From positions 1 through 64,000 of the forward strand of contig JAHREC010000061.1 of assembly GCA_020081605.1 (NCBI GenBank): a stretch of 64,000 bases of DNA, read 5' to 3'. The notes under the pieces are model-generated. The model was not told the DNA's origin, ran no database searches, and saw only the letters and a list, made by a program, of their open reading frames with translations. This document shows positions 47,613-58,616 of the stretch, piece after piece. The stretch's first letter is position 1. The number at the start of each line of letters is the position of its first letter. The translations under genes were made by a program, and so were the position numbers. The DNA is from Albifimbria verrucaria (Eukaryota; Ascomycota; Sordariomycetes; Hypocreales; Stachybotryaceae).

Positions 47613-50600
47613 ATTCTCCTGGGGTCAAAGAATTAACCCCTTCGTTGTTCACTTAGGGCGAATCTTGGCCTTCTGGCACCTGTCAGTTCGAAAGAAATAT
47701 CTTTCTATCGCACACATAGCGGTCGGCAGGGATTAGTGCCTCGGGACCGCTTGTAAATACCAAGGTCACACCTTCGGCAAGAAGGGCTAGATGCTTCAGC
47801 TTAAAACTTGTTAGAAGCCACGATTACACGAACCATTATCGTCCTCGCCGCCGTCATGCCATGCTTGACTAGATTTATTTCAAGCCATCCCATGGCCACA
47901 CCCAGAGTCCCGGCGTAGTCAAGAAAGTATGGCACCCTGATTGTCCCAGCTAAGACAGCTGAAGAAAATAAGTAATGCATCAATCGAATCACTAGCGCAG
48001 AGCTATCTGGTGGTGATGTCGGCGGTTTTAATCATGAAAGTGTTCAGCGAGGGCTCAAACAATGTATAATTGGTAAGCGTTCGTCCACGCTGATCATGCC
48101 AACACCTGTCGTGTGGGGATTCAGCCCTATATCCCAGAAACCGCTTGGGGCGGGTCAGGATGATATGGTGCTCCAAATGACCTCGACGCTAAAATCTTGG
48201 CTGGTATGTTGCACGCGATGTCAGCGAACGATTCGAACACAATGATAGCCTCCCGGATGTTGTAAGTGGCATTTCTGGGGTTTTCTGCGATATAGCAACT
48301 TTTCTGGACCATCGCATCCAGCCCCAGACCAGGATGCATGAATGATGGATTATCCAGCTGGCGGCAGAGGTCAACGAGTATCCGATTGCTACCACTCATA
48401 GTATTTGTTTAAGGGCACTTCTTCGCCGAGCTAGAACCGTTATTAGCGACATGGAGCCCCAATATCGCAAATTATTCAGTCGTTCAACAGCATCGCAACT
48501 CTCGATCTAAGAGGGATGTCTCCGGCGCCCCTTGACCACCAGCAGGCCAACGCAACACCAAGCGATCGTCACGGAAACTAGCAGCGACGACCGCACTTGA
48601 TGTCGCACTTCTAGCATGTGGGGAGATTCTCGGCGGCACCATGAGCGGAGCCGCCTTCTGCGCTTACGCTTTCCTCCGCGATATAATCACGGCGATGGTG
48701 CCTGTCTACGGTCGCTTCTCATGACCCTAAGCATCACGTCTGTCATGACGACTCGCCACTTGACGCCGGACTGGCACGCTTTGCTCAATGCCAGTTCCGA
48801 GAGACGACAACCTTCCCGGTTTCCGGCCTGACCACTACCGTGCACAGGTACGGAGGAGGTCGCATCATACTGCATCCTGCCACAGCAGGAGGACGTTGGC
48901 GAAGCGCTTCTGGTCCCCGGTTTCTATGAGTCCGTGCACAATCAAGCGCAGATTGTCCTTATTGGTGTTTATCATCGCCAATCCATCTACCTGTGGAGTT
49001 TACTCAGGATAGACTTTTAAGGCTGGTTCATGAGAGGTACGCAGAGCCTGCATCACGAGACGAGTCGTTGAACTACAGATAAGGCTGAGCACTTACTTCA
49101 GTACGCCTGATTAGGCCCAGTCTTGTAAGAAGAGCTGCTTGATAAGGAGACCGGGATAGATTGTGGTGCGAGACCGTGGTAGGTATGGCTCAAATCTGAT
49201 CTCCTGGTTTGTGTCTTCATCCTGGTGGATTGTGGTAAAAGATAGCTGTCTTAGACGACACAGGGACCTCCCGGCGGGCGGTAGCTCAAGGAAACAGACG
49301 GTGACGGTAACCCACGGCAGCCTAATGGCAGCGCTTCTTCTAGCTTCAACATTGAGTGACTTACACCATCAAGGGTCTAGACTTGTGGCACATACCATAG
49401 TCAAAATCCTCGAGCGTCAGCTGACTTCGGCAGGCAGGAGCCAATGCCTCGCGACGACCCGTTGTGTCAAAGCTTCACGGATCACATCAATAATCTTAAC
49501 ACAAACACAAACCTTTCGTGCTTACGGGTTTGCGTAAGACCAGATGGACACACCGCTCCCGGCATCGTATCATATTTGGCTGCTTGAAGCGATACATACT
49601 GCTTCCGAGACAACCTAAGGTGGGATATGACTTCGAAGCTTGGACGAGTTCTACGAGAAGCAAAAGGAAACGGCACGGCAAGAGGGCATGTACCGCCAAT
49701 CTAAACATATATTCTATTCCCACTATATTACAAAATGGACCCAGTCCCTCGCCGGAGTAGTGAGTTTCCCATCAGAGGCCTTCGACGTCTAGTCTATCAG
49801 CTGCTCATCTTATCTTGCTGCGCCAGCATGTTGGTCAGTCTAGGCGTGCAATTTGGCGACGGTCCAACGTACCAACAGCCCTATATATAGGCGAGCAAGT
49901 AAGGTTTTATTTGCCAGGCCGGGGGCTTTGGATTGTTAGGCTTGATCACACCTGTTGTGTCGTAGGGGCCTCGGGCCATTGTAAGTCGTTGGTTGTCGAG
50001 AAAACGGGTATTTTGAACAATGAAAGCAGGTAGAAATATTTGTGGAAAGAACTGCTTCTTGGTCAGACCTGCGAAAGTAGCCCTCTTATATACCCAGGAT
50101 CCTTGCAAAATTTCGTCTCTGCGTGGTCGGATATCATCTATGACCGTGCTGTTATTGGTTTTGGACATGCTTGTTCTCGGGAGCCCTGTATACTCAACCC
50201 CCACGTTAACTTTTCCCAGCTTGCCGGTATCCACACACATAAGCCAGACAACCGGAGGTCATCCTATTGGTAACCTGAAGACTGCGCCCAATACGTCTAG
50301 CGCTGTTGTGGCACGCTAGAGGAGAGAGCACAGAGAGATGATAACTCAAGTGAGAGGAGTCAGCTGTGTCTTGCAGTCAGTCGAACGTCATGAAACAGGA
50401 ATGGCGTGGTTATTCCGCTTGCAAATACCTGCACTACCGCTCCCGGGCGACACTATTCATGGCATACCTTCAGTCCTTGGCTCTCTCGGCGACCAAGAAC
50501 CCGCAGACCAGCAGTCAGGCTCGCCCAGCATCTTTCGATTCAGGGGCTCGCCGTTCAAGACGCCCCGTCATTGAGATGGCGAGTAGCTTTCCGTTGTTAA

Positions 50601-51235
50601 CAAACACTAACCAATGGGCGTCAACTCGCATCCGCCAATGCCACGTCCGCTGTAAAACTGTAACGAGGCCGAATCTTGCTGTCCATACAGAAACGCATAT
50701 ATTCCGGCTCTGTAGCTGCGCGAGTGCTTCTGACACGGCAGTCTCTATTACGAGGGCGATGCCGCCAAGCAGAGGCGAACCTGCGCCGATATCGACCCCT
50801 AGGATTGCGTCAGCTATCAGAGTTGCGACCCGACACTCCTGATGTCGTTGCGGATCTCTCCGGTCGGTGTCACAATGTCGGCAGCGTTCACTAGTTTCCT
50901 TTACAAAGAGGTTGCCTCAGAGGCCGAGATGCATCCCGGCCTATGGCTTAACTCGCGATTTATGTCTAAAGTAAGTCTGGACGCGAGCTCAGAAATTCCC
51001 GGTCGATACACGCTCACCCAAACTCACATTTGCTCGCCACAAGTGACAATTGACGTAGTTACCAGCTACAACTAGACAAGGCCAGGCCGAGGAAAGAGCC
51101 TTTAGCCCTGGCAGCACATTCATTGCGAAGGGAATATCAAGATAGAGTAAATACAATGGAAAAGTAGATAAGGTAGCTATTTCAACATCCTAATGCCCTT
51201 TCGCTCACTGATTGCAACCACCACCGTAAACTTTT
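47613..51235. other. gene-free stretch with weak relic frames
   Basis: A minus-strand frame at 48127-48399 (SCYIAENPRNATYNIREAI, FESFADIACNIPAKIL) and another at 47801-47992 look protein-like but cannot be joined or assigned. Frames at 49-51 kb on both strands show no family resemblance. The stretch may be degenerate. Confidence 0.3.
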
Positions 51236-51678
51236 TCAACAATCCATGAAGCTCTTGGGACCATTGTCCGCATTGGCAGGAAGCGAGTTGAAGTTTCGTG
51301 TCGGCAGACGACTTACGACACTCTGTAGCCAGTTCTGTATGGTCTGGAGACGGCTAGCTGAACCAGCATGGTTGACTTGACCGGTGGGTTGCCACAATGG
51401 GCTGCTTGCCGCCGGTTTTGCTGTCGAGGTTCCTGGTTCCGGACGCACCGGAACATTGAACCTGCTCGCAGCAAGGGATGATACTGCAACGTTGGTGTCT
51501 GTCAACAACCTGTCAGCATGTTTTTATTCCACCAACAGCGGAGGTTCATACCTCTTTCCCTATCGGGTGCCAATTTTGACTGCCGCCACTTAGATATTTT
51601 GAAGCCAGCAAACACACCGAGGCTAGGAATAACGACAACCACTGCTAGAATGATAGGCACAAGGATATACGAGCCCAT
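51236..51678 (-). CDS. small single-pass membrane protein, one intron, intact
   Basis: A 129-residue protein with no frame break. Exon 1 (51678-51552) starts MGSYILVPIILAVVVVIPSL, a membrane helix at about residues 4-25, followed by KISKWRQSKLAPDRER, a positively charged flank. The intron is 51499-51551 (GTATGA, branch GCTGAC, GACAG; 53 nt). Exon 2 (51498-51236) reads TNVAVSSLAASRFNVPVR, a Pro/Ser-rich middle, SRLQTIQNWLQSVVSRL and ends KSFMDC. The topology is probably N-out with a cytosolic tail, by the positive-inside rule. The family is unknown to me. Matching phases and a good branch site make the model fairly solid. Confidence 0.6.
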
Positions 51679-52770
51679 TTTGACTGATAGGGAGGATTTA
51701 AGCGATTGGGTATTGGTTCGAATGGGGCGAATCGAGTGTAGGCTAGAGATATCAAGAAGAGGCAGAAAGGACCATTATATGCAACGCAGCGACCAAGGGG
51801 ACGGTGGGGGTGCATATGTATGATGCATTGCTAAGCCATAGCTATCTCCGAGAGACGGATCATAACCCATACCACATCAAGACCACCCTCCATAAGATTT
51901 GGTTATTACCGGTCGTCCTGATGGCGTCTCCCCCTCCCCAGGGCCGACCTCAAGACCCAGTCCCTCAGAACTTTCGCAGGGGTTGTGCTTTGGTCGCTTA
52001 GCTGACAAGCTACGCCAAAATGGGCTCGTCCAGGAGTCTTCCGCGACACACACCTTGGCTGCCCTGAAGTTACCAAAAGATTGAAGCCGGTAAGCATTGA
52101 TAAGATGAAGCTGGGGTCAGAATGGCAATCGTCAGGATTCGGATACCCTGTAGATGTGAATCATTGTGGGCCTTCTTTCATCCCATTTGAAACTCATGAA
52201 GGCACATACGCCTCCCACGCACAAGAGGCAGTCATCTGGGGTCCCGTGGTGGCAAACACCGATGCTCTCTGGTGGCAGTGGCAGTGGTACATACCATGCC
52301 ATCAGAAAATGTTTCTTTATCCTCGTCCGACACCAAGGAATACAAGGCCGCCCGGCTCCATTCATCATCGAACTCTCTTTGTATGAAGCCACGCGCGAAT
52401 ACCTGGGAAGCCGAAGTTGGTGGTGTCGTTTTACCCATCGGGTGTGGTTGGTCGGGCTTGCTGCAGGACTGTTCCCATGAGGCCAATACGCCCTGTAATG
52501 TCCTTTGTTGCATGGATATGTGGCATTTGCATGAAATGCCTCGGCATGTAAGACGATTTACGTCTTGGTTCTCAACGTTGGGTGACTGTATCGGCATGAC
52601 CTCAAAGGGAACGTGGAAGGCTATTATATCTGGCGCAAAGCGAGCGATTACGGTAAGTTAATACGATCGCAAATCAGCAGGCGACTAGAACGGCAAAGAT
52701 CCACCGCATGGTCTAATCCACCTCGACAGCAGATCGTCGACTGCGCGACCCCACGTCAATATAGCCTGGT
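51679..52770. other. gene-free stretch left of the AT-rich element
   Basis: A 121-codon minus-strand frame (52232-52597) includes SASQVFARGFIQREFDDEW but has no recognisable domain. No gene assigned. Confidence 0.3.
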
Positions 52771-53057
52771 CAGTAGTGTGGAGCGCAAAAGTCCCATGCC
52801 ACAGGGCTGTTGCTAGCAAAACACTTTATATTTAACGTAAGTATTAATATAATATAAATATACTAAAATCGAAAACAATACTATAATATAGAAGAAAATG
52901 GATAATCTATTATATAAATACTTTTATAAATTTTTAATTTTTTATTAAAACGAGTAAGAATTTTTAAAAACCTAAATAGCTGACTAGGATAATATATAAC
53001 CCACTATAAGTAAAATACGCACTGTGGATATTATAATTATCTTTAAGGAATTAATAT

Positions 53058-53229
53058 TGTTACGAGGAAAAGGGAGAGGTGCCTAATCTAAACAAGGTCC
53101 TTAGCTATGAGGCTAAAAAGACCTATTAATATCTAGCAACTGCGGGATATTGCCTCTCGCACCACTATATAGCTAGGAGGACCTAGGGCCTATAGGGCGA
53201 TGCCCGCAGCGCTAGAAACCCTCGTAATA
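53058..53229. mobile_element. solo LTR, 172 bp, TSD AATAT
   Basis: Begins TGTTACGAGG and ends CCCTCGTAATA, an inverted terminal match in which the canonical final CA reads TA, a C-to-T change as RIP produces. It is flanked on both sides by AATAT (53053-53057 and 53230-53234), a 5-bp target-site duplication typical of LTR retrotransposons. It is GC-richer than its surroundings. It sits inside the left arm of the larger inverted-repeat element. Confidence 0.75.
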
Positions 53230-53899
53230 AATATTTCTTTTATATATATAATAAAAATTCTAAGAAATATTATATATTTTATTAGAGTGGAAAATCTTCA
53301 ACCTATCCACTTCAGGTATAGCGTAAGTAAAGTGCAGGATAAAGATCGAATCATTCGCGATAAATAAAGAGTCAAAGTTAAAGGTAAAAGGTTATTAATT
53401 TTCTGTTCTGAAAGTACGGTTATAGTAGACCTTATATAAAGATCGAATGATCTTAAGGTAGGTTTACCTCCAGGGTAGCTAAAAAGAAGAAAATTATATA
53501 TAAGCCTTAATTCCCTTATTCTAAACACTTCAGCTCTAATATAATATATATATATATAGAAGTATATATTATAAATTTCTATAAAAAAAATATTATAGAA
53601 ATTTATATTTTATATTAGCCTTCTATTTAAAAGTAAATATATATTATAAATATATATTTATATAGAAAATTTATATATTTAAAATTTAAATATATTTAGT
53701 ATATTAGAGCTAAAATACTTAGGATAAAGGAACTAGGACTTGTATGTAGTTTTCTTCTTTTTTTTAGCTACCCTAAAGGCAAACTTACCTAAAGATTATT
53801 TGATCTTTATATAAGGATTGCTATAGCTATACCTTCAGGAAGGGAGACAACAACTTTTACACCTTTAATTCTAACCTTTAATTTTACCGTAAACTATTT

Positions 53900-54485
53900 T
53901 GTGACGATCGGAGGGTTGTTCTATACCACAAGATAGGTATAGGGTAGGTAAGATCGTGTTTTATTGTCAGACAAGTAAACGGTGCTCACTTTAACTTGAA
54001 GCAATATACGTCTTGTCACTAGTCAGGGTGAGTTACTCTTTCGAGGAACTCAATCGAAAAGGTAGCTCGGCGACTGTATGTTATTGATAGCTGGTAGTCT
54101 TCTAGCTAGTAACCGGGAGAAGACTCCCATCTATATACTCGTAATTTCACGTATCCTTATGCAAGGCGGCCCAGAGCGCTCAGCCCTACTGCGCTCCGGC
54201 GCTCTGTCGCGCGGCGCGCCACAGCGCTCTTCCTTCTCACTGGCTCTTGCCCGTCGTGTCTCGCGACACCTTCCTAGTCCGCACTTCGTCGTGCCATGTG
54301 ACGTGTTTACCGGTTGGTTATCCTTGACTTGGTAGACTTCTACACATGGTTGTCCGTGGTAGAGACTGCCGCACCGTCCGCATCGCTGAGGTGGTTGCGA
54401 TACGTAGTCGTACTTAGTCATCCTGCGGATCTAGATTAGTCCGTTCCGACGTGTTTCAGGCATCGTGTCAGCACGGGTCGTAACA
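53900..54485. mobile_element. solo LTR, 586 bp, TSD TATTT (Ty3/gypsy-like ends)
   Basis: Begins TGTGACGATCGGAGGG and ends CACGGGTCGTAACA. The ends are inverted (TGTGACGA against TGTTACGA) with TG...CA termini, like several fungal gypsy elements. It is flanked by TATTT at 53895-53899 and 54486-54490. It lies within the right arm of the inverted-repeat element and interrupts the pairing there. It is clearly less AT-rich than its host element, so it is probably younger or was less exposed to RIP. Only one LTR is left, so the internal part was lost by LTR-LTR recombination. Confidence 0.85.
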
Positions 54486-54721
54486 TATTTGATCTTTGTC
54501 TTTGTGATTTACTTACGTTACGCTAGAGTAAGTAGGTCGAAGATTTTCTACCCTAACAAACTAGTAAAATACTATTTTAAAAATCTAAAATAAATATTAA
54601 CTAAGTTTATTACTATCTACCTAGTATATATATTAACTCTTATATTTTTACCTATTTTAAGTATATAAATCGCGTTTTGCTAGCAACAGTCCTGTGGCAC
54701 GGAACTTTTGTGTCCCCACTG

Positions 54722-55387
54722 TAATTACTTATGGCCCCTGACAAGACGACCAGCTTCGAGCTAGTACCTAGAACATTTTCCTGTGATAGACGCTAATGCA
54801 CAAACACTCATGAAGCACAATCCATCGGCGCCTCAAGACATGACTGTATGGCAAACACAACCTATAAACCCCATCCGTCCACTTGTCTTGGCCGGCTGGC
54901 ATCCAGCATCACGGGAAACCCTCCTCCCATATTCCGAGACGCTTCACACTGGAACAGAGGCTTGTGTTATCTACCAATCGCGTTACAAGCCGGTTCACTG
55001 ACTCTTCGCGAGAGTACAGATTTGATATCTCAAAGAGATGTAAATCCTTGACGTCGGAGTACCTGGAATACTTTATGTCCCCATTGATATTTCCCAGGTC
55101 AAAGATGTAGAGATTTATCTACGGTAGTTCATACGGGATGCGACAGTACATCTAGGAGGATTACTGTGGCTATAATCTGTAGGGGTGATCACATACATCT
55201 AAGTACCCCGCCCTCCCACCACAACCAAAAAAAGACCCGCTTGGTTTGTCATGGAATTCTGCCATTTATCTCGTGAGCAAATTAACGTCACCGCCTACCT
55301 CCTAGGGCAAGCCTGTAACCGTCTCCAATCGTCAAGAGAACACGTGCCTCATGAAATGGCAGCCTTATCCCATATTTCAAATCGTCC
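54722..55387. other. intergenic right of the AT-rich element
   Basis: Unique-looking sequence with short frames only. A frame at 55251-55457 overlaps the likely leader of the next gene. Confidence 0.35.
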
Positions 55388-55952
55388 ATGCCTAATAACA
55401 CCACTTCTTCATCTTCTTTCTTTCCACAGTATCTATCACCCGACGCTCCGGTCTTAGTTTCTCTCTACATCTCTGGGTCTCAATTTGGCTACATTACCAG
55501 CAACACGCCCAGTCGCACCTTTTGTCAAGCCTGCCCGGAACCCTTCGAAGACCCCTCATTTTGAAGCCTCAAGCTCATAGCGCAAAGATTGATTGAGGAG
55601 ACCTCTTCCTCCACTAATGCCAGACGTGAGATTCTTCAGACTTTGACACTTTCGAATTTCATTTCACTGATTAGAGAATTAGGATGGCGAGGCTTCGACC
55701 CAAGTTGTGGTAAACGGTAAAAAGCTTACACATTACGACGTCAAACAGTTTCCTGCTGTACCTTATACCCAGAAGCTCACATGGCAAGTTAATAAAGGTG
55801 GTTCTGTTTGGATTGGTGCGGCAGGAAAGAAAGCTGTAAAGCAAGAGGCTAGCGGGGAGATCACCGTTCCGCCATTGATGACAGTCATGGTAACAGACGC
55901 TCATGTATTGTTAGAGGAGGAAAGCCAGCTCGACGCGAACTGCTCTAGCTGA
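55388..55952 (+). CDS. orphan protein, broken by one stop and one frame change
   Basis: Unrecognised protein of about 188 residues from ATG 55388 (MPNNTTSSSSFFPQYLSPDA). It continues VLVSLYISGSQFGYITS, FCQACPEPFEDPSF, an in-frame TGA (55562-55564), SLKLIAQRLIEETSSSTNAR, REILQTLTLSNFISLIREL, then in the next frame VVVNGKKLTHYDVKQFPAV, WQVNKGGSVWIGAAGKKAV and ITVPPLMTVMVTDAHVLL to a stop at 55952. The TGA could come from CGA by a C-to-T change. The frame change near 55685 needs one base fewer, unlike the missing-base pattern elsewhere. It may therefore be a true pseudogene. Its 3' end overlaps the convergent neighbour by 8 bp. Confidence 0.4.
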
Positions 55953-57268
55953 GAGGTGCATATGCCCGAAACCAAATATTCACAGCCTTCTGATAAACCA
56001 ATGGCAAGTCGAGCAAATGAATGTTGTTCTGTATGTCTAGTACGAACAGCCCTTCACCTGTAAGAAGATTAACCCGGTGCTTCCCTTGACTAAGGTCAAA
56101 GGCGGAATAGAGCTGTTCCCCAAGTAGACGTTGCCACGTCCAACCCTTTCGCAAGGCGTCCAAGAATAGGTCGACACTTGAGCTGTTCACTCTGATTACC
56201 ATCCTGAAATCGGAGAAGCCATCTACAGGGCAATATAGAGAGGCTGTTGCAGTAGTCAAGCTCTGAACAGCTCTCTCGTCACACCACATGTCGGTAATCT
56301 TCATGCCAGAGAGAATTATCTCTGCATCTGAGAGTATTTCCTCTAGGGAACTATAAGTGCTTGGGTATACGAGGTGTAGGATGATAAGTCGGGTACAGGC
56401 CCTTGCAAGAATCAGAATTACGTGTGAAGCATATTGGCTAGAGACAATCATGGACTCACAACTGTTATCGTAAATTGAATACATGTATTGAGCTATCAGC
56501 GCGTTGATATGAAGACCCCACAAGTGGCGACCTTCTGGTGAAGGGATCTTTGCCATGGCTAACCTAAGCGATTTACCTATCGAAGGGTAAGACAGAGTTA
56601 TAGGAGCTTGCCGAAATAACTTACGAAGAAGATCTATTGCCTTTTGATGAGTCATACTGACAAAACTCATGGTTTCCGTCTCACGTTCCGGAGACGGAGG
56701 AGCTTCAGGCTCGGCAGCAGTTTCGCTCTCGGTTGTTGACGCTTGGGCTCCTGAAGAGCCAAGAAGGGCAATGATTTTTGTGAGCTCGGTTTCCGTTTCT
56801 TCAGATGAACACATCGTTTTAATCTCAAGAACTATGTATTTCAGCGTCGCCTTGGGAATGACGACTTGCCCGATCATTTTTTGAAAATGTCAGGGAAAAT
56901 GTCAGAAAACCTTAATGAAATGACACTATTAGTCCTGAGCTCGGTCATTAGTATACTCATGGCAATAAAATGCCCAACACTTTCTAATGTAAAGCCTTCT
57001 TTGACGAGCGCTTCCAACATTGGTTGACAGGCGGGGTTTGGTTTTTGAGCCTTGTCGTGACTGGTCCCAAAATAACCAGCAACATTATCGTAAAACCCTT
57101 TGGATACTTTTTGAAAGTCGGAGTCGAAAGGCTCTCCAACGACGTTGCGAGGTCGGTTATTGGTTTGCGCAATTTTTTGCGGAAATAACGACTGGCCTTG
57201 AGCATAGTATCGTATTTTGCATCATTGATGTCGAGGCCATATAGGGCCATGCGAGTTCCTTCAGCCAT
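55945..57268 (-). CDS. orphan protein, 441 aa (two frame breaks)
   Basis: No family recognised. ATG 57268 starts MAEGTRMALYGLDINDAKYD. It continues LKASRYFRKKLRKPI, FYDNVAGYFGTSHDKAQK, EGFTLESVGHFIAMSILM, MIGQVVIPKATLKYIVLEIK, an acidic Ser/Glu/Pro linker (about residues 180-205), HQKAIDLLRKLFRQAPITL, WGLHINALIAQYMYSIYDN, ARACTRLIILHLVYPS, DFRMVIRVNSSSVDLFLDAL and INNIHLL-type hydrophobic sequence at the end. Single bases are missing at the A run 57092-57095 and the T run 56877-56882. With both, 442 codons including the stop run without an intron. A 13-bp palindromic minisatellite begins 5 bp upstream of the start codon. The protein is helical and hydrophobic in parts but has no clear membrane helix. 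It is convergent with the 55388 gene. Confidence 0.55.
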
Positions 57269-57272
57269 AGAG

Positions 57273-57480
57273 AGAATTCTGGGTGAGAATTCTGGGTGAG
57301 AATTCTGGGTGAGAATTCTGGGTGAGAATTCTGGGTGAGAATTCTGGGTGAGAATTCTGGGTGAGAATTCTGGGTGAGAATTCTGGGTGAGAATTCTGGG
57401 TGAGAATTCTGGGTGAGAATTCTGGGTGAGAATTCTGGGTGAGAATTCTGGGTCAGACGTCTGGGTCAGACGTCTGGGTC
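57273..57480. repeat. 13-bp minisatellite with an 8-bp palindrome in each unit, 16 units
   Basis: Fourteen units of GAGAATTCTGGGT (palindrome AGAATTCT at 57273 and every 13 bp to 57442) are followed by two units of CAGACGTCTGGGT (palindrome AGACGTCT at 57455 and 57468). The central AT-to-CG change keeps the palindrome. The array lies immediately upstream of the minus-strand start codon at 57268, so it occupies that gene's leader or core promoter. Confidence 0.95.
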
Positions 57481-58308
57481 AGAGGTGGGCCCATCCCATA
57501 CAGGGGCTATACCCTGCCAATATTCTACACACCATTACCTATGTTCATATGAGAATCTTATAATCCTCTCCTGCGTGCAGTACCTGAAAGGGGCGTGTGG
57601 GCGGTGACGATATACATTTTCCATGGCATCTAGCTCCAAAGTTACACACACACTGTAAAACTTGCATATCAACAGGGCTGATGCCCCGGTTCTTGAATCC
57701 TTGCAAATAGGCCGCGCAGGCATACAAATGGAAATTCATGAAGTTGCTCAGCGTACAATCGGAAGAAGGTGGAAGCGTACTACTTGTCCATCACCCCTGT
57801 CGGGTTTCACTCGCAAATACGCAGTTGCCAAACTGTGCATGCATTGTCAATATGTTTCTGTATGGCTGCTAGCTGAGCTGCATGTTATAGATATAGAACA
57901 ACTATCAGCTTGGCCTACGTTGGTCCGGGCACATGCGACCAGCTGCGACCCTGTCGAAGTAGCGATCCCACACGCACTAGCTTGCATCACTAGAGATATG
58001 ACGATTCACTTCCGGGTATTCCTGATGTTGGAAGAAACGGCATGGCATCCGATGTTCACCTGGATTGGGGAAGTCGGCCCCTTGGAGTTATGTGAAGCAT
58101 GGGTATAAAGCTACTACTTTCTCGCTATTCTCAATTGACTTTGTGCATTGAAAAGCCCAAGCTTCGTATTGTCATTGTTCGATATCAGCCCTATCCTTTC
58201 TCAAACTTTGAAGCCATTTGACTGGGTGATCGCCAAGCTCACTTTGCGCAGGAACTCTCTTTGTGTCCGCCACCTCCATCGTCTGTACCTCCTTGCACTT
58301 ATATTATC
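57481..58308. other. intergenic
   Basis: A 148-codon plus-strand frame (57662-58108) is open but has no features that suggest a gene. Nothing else seen. Confidence 0.35.
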
Positions 58309-58500
58309 ATGGCGGAACAGTCTCAAGAAACTAAGCCCGCTGGTGGGACCCAGCCAAGCGCGGGAGCAGGGGCAAACATTACCAGTGATACTATCTACTT
58401 AACATTTCTCACAACCACATCTGACCTGCTACAGATTCTGGAAGCCGTTTCGATAAAGTTATGGAAGGAACTAGCGAAGGAACTAAAAGACCAAACATGA
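58309..58500 (+). CDS. small hypothetical protein, 63 aa
   Basis: ATG 58309 with a plausible context (TATTATCATGG) begins MAEQSQETKPAGGTQPSAG. A Gly/Pro-rich start is followed by TSDTIYLTFLTTTSDLLQIL and IKLWKELAKELKDQT, which would form an amphipathic helix. It lies convergent to the 3' end of the CENP-B-type gene. It could be a small real gene or the first exon of a longer one; no family recognised. Confidence 0.35.
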   Translation: MAEQSQETKPAGGTQPSAGAGANITSDTIYLTFLTTTSDLLQILEAVSIKLWKELAKELKDQT

Positions 58501-58616
58501 TGGGTAATGCTCTTGCCAAACATTCTGATAGCCACAACTAATCTGCTACAGATGGTAGCATCCCCTTTCCCAGGTTTTGGCCAATGAAACAGTACAACGA
58601 AGGAGGAGATGACCGA

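Larger units (their letters stand above)
52771..54721. mobile_element. RIP-altered transposon with long inverted-repeat arms, carrying two nested solo LTRs
   Basis: A 1.95-kb, very AT-rich island. Its ends are imperfect inverted repeats. The left end (52771-52824) holds GCGCAAAAGTCCCATGCCAC and GCTGTTGCTAGCAAAAC; the right end (54673-54721), read on the other strand, holds ACACAAAAGTTCCGTGCCAC and ACTGTTGCTAGCAAAAC. Differences are mostly C/T and G/A changes, as RIP makes. The right terminus CAGTG next to TA resembles Tc1/mariner-pogo ends; the left TA is not clear. The inversion continues inward: about 53280-53545 pairs with 53698-53899 plus 54486-54570. The whole element is thus a foldback-like structure around an A/T-only centre at about 53545-53698. 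Removing the two LTRs leaves about 1.2 kb. It has no coding capacity. Confidence 0.75.

Noticed and set aside
54131..54421. Minus-strand frame with a CCHC-like CGRCGSLYHGQPC motif, suggesting a retroviral-type Gag zinc knuckle
   Set aside because: It lies entirely inside the solo LTR, the spacing is not the standard CCHC spacing, and no other Gag or Pol sequence is present.
52825..54670. AT-rich island as a mitochondrial DNA insertion
   Set aside because: Inverted termini, paired arms, LTRs with target duplications and transition-type differences fit a RIP-altered transposon; no mitochondrial gene is seen.
57273..57480. CRISPR-like array at 57.3 kb, and likewise at 33.96 kb and 14.67 kb
   Set aside because: The units are contiguous 7-13-bp tandem repeats with no spacers, in a eukaryotic genome.
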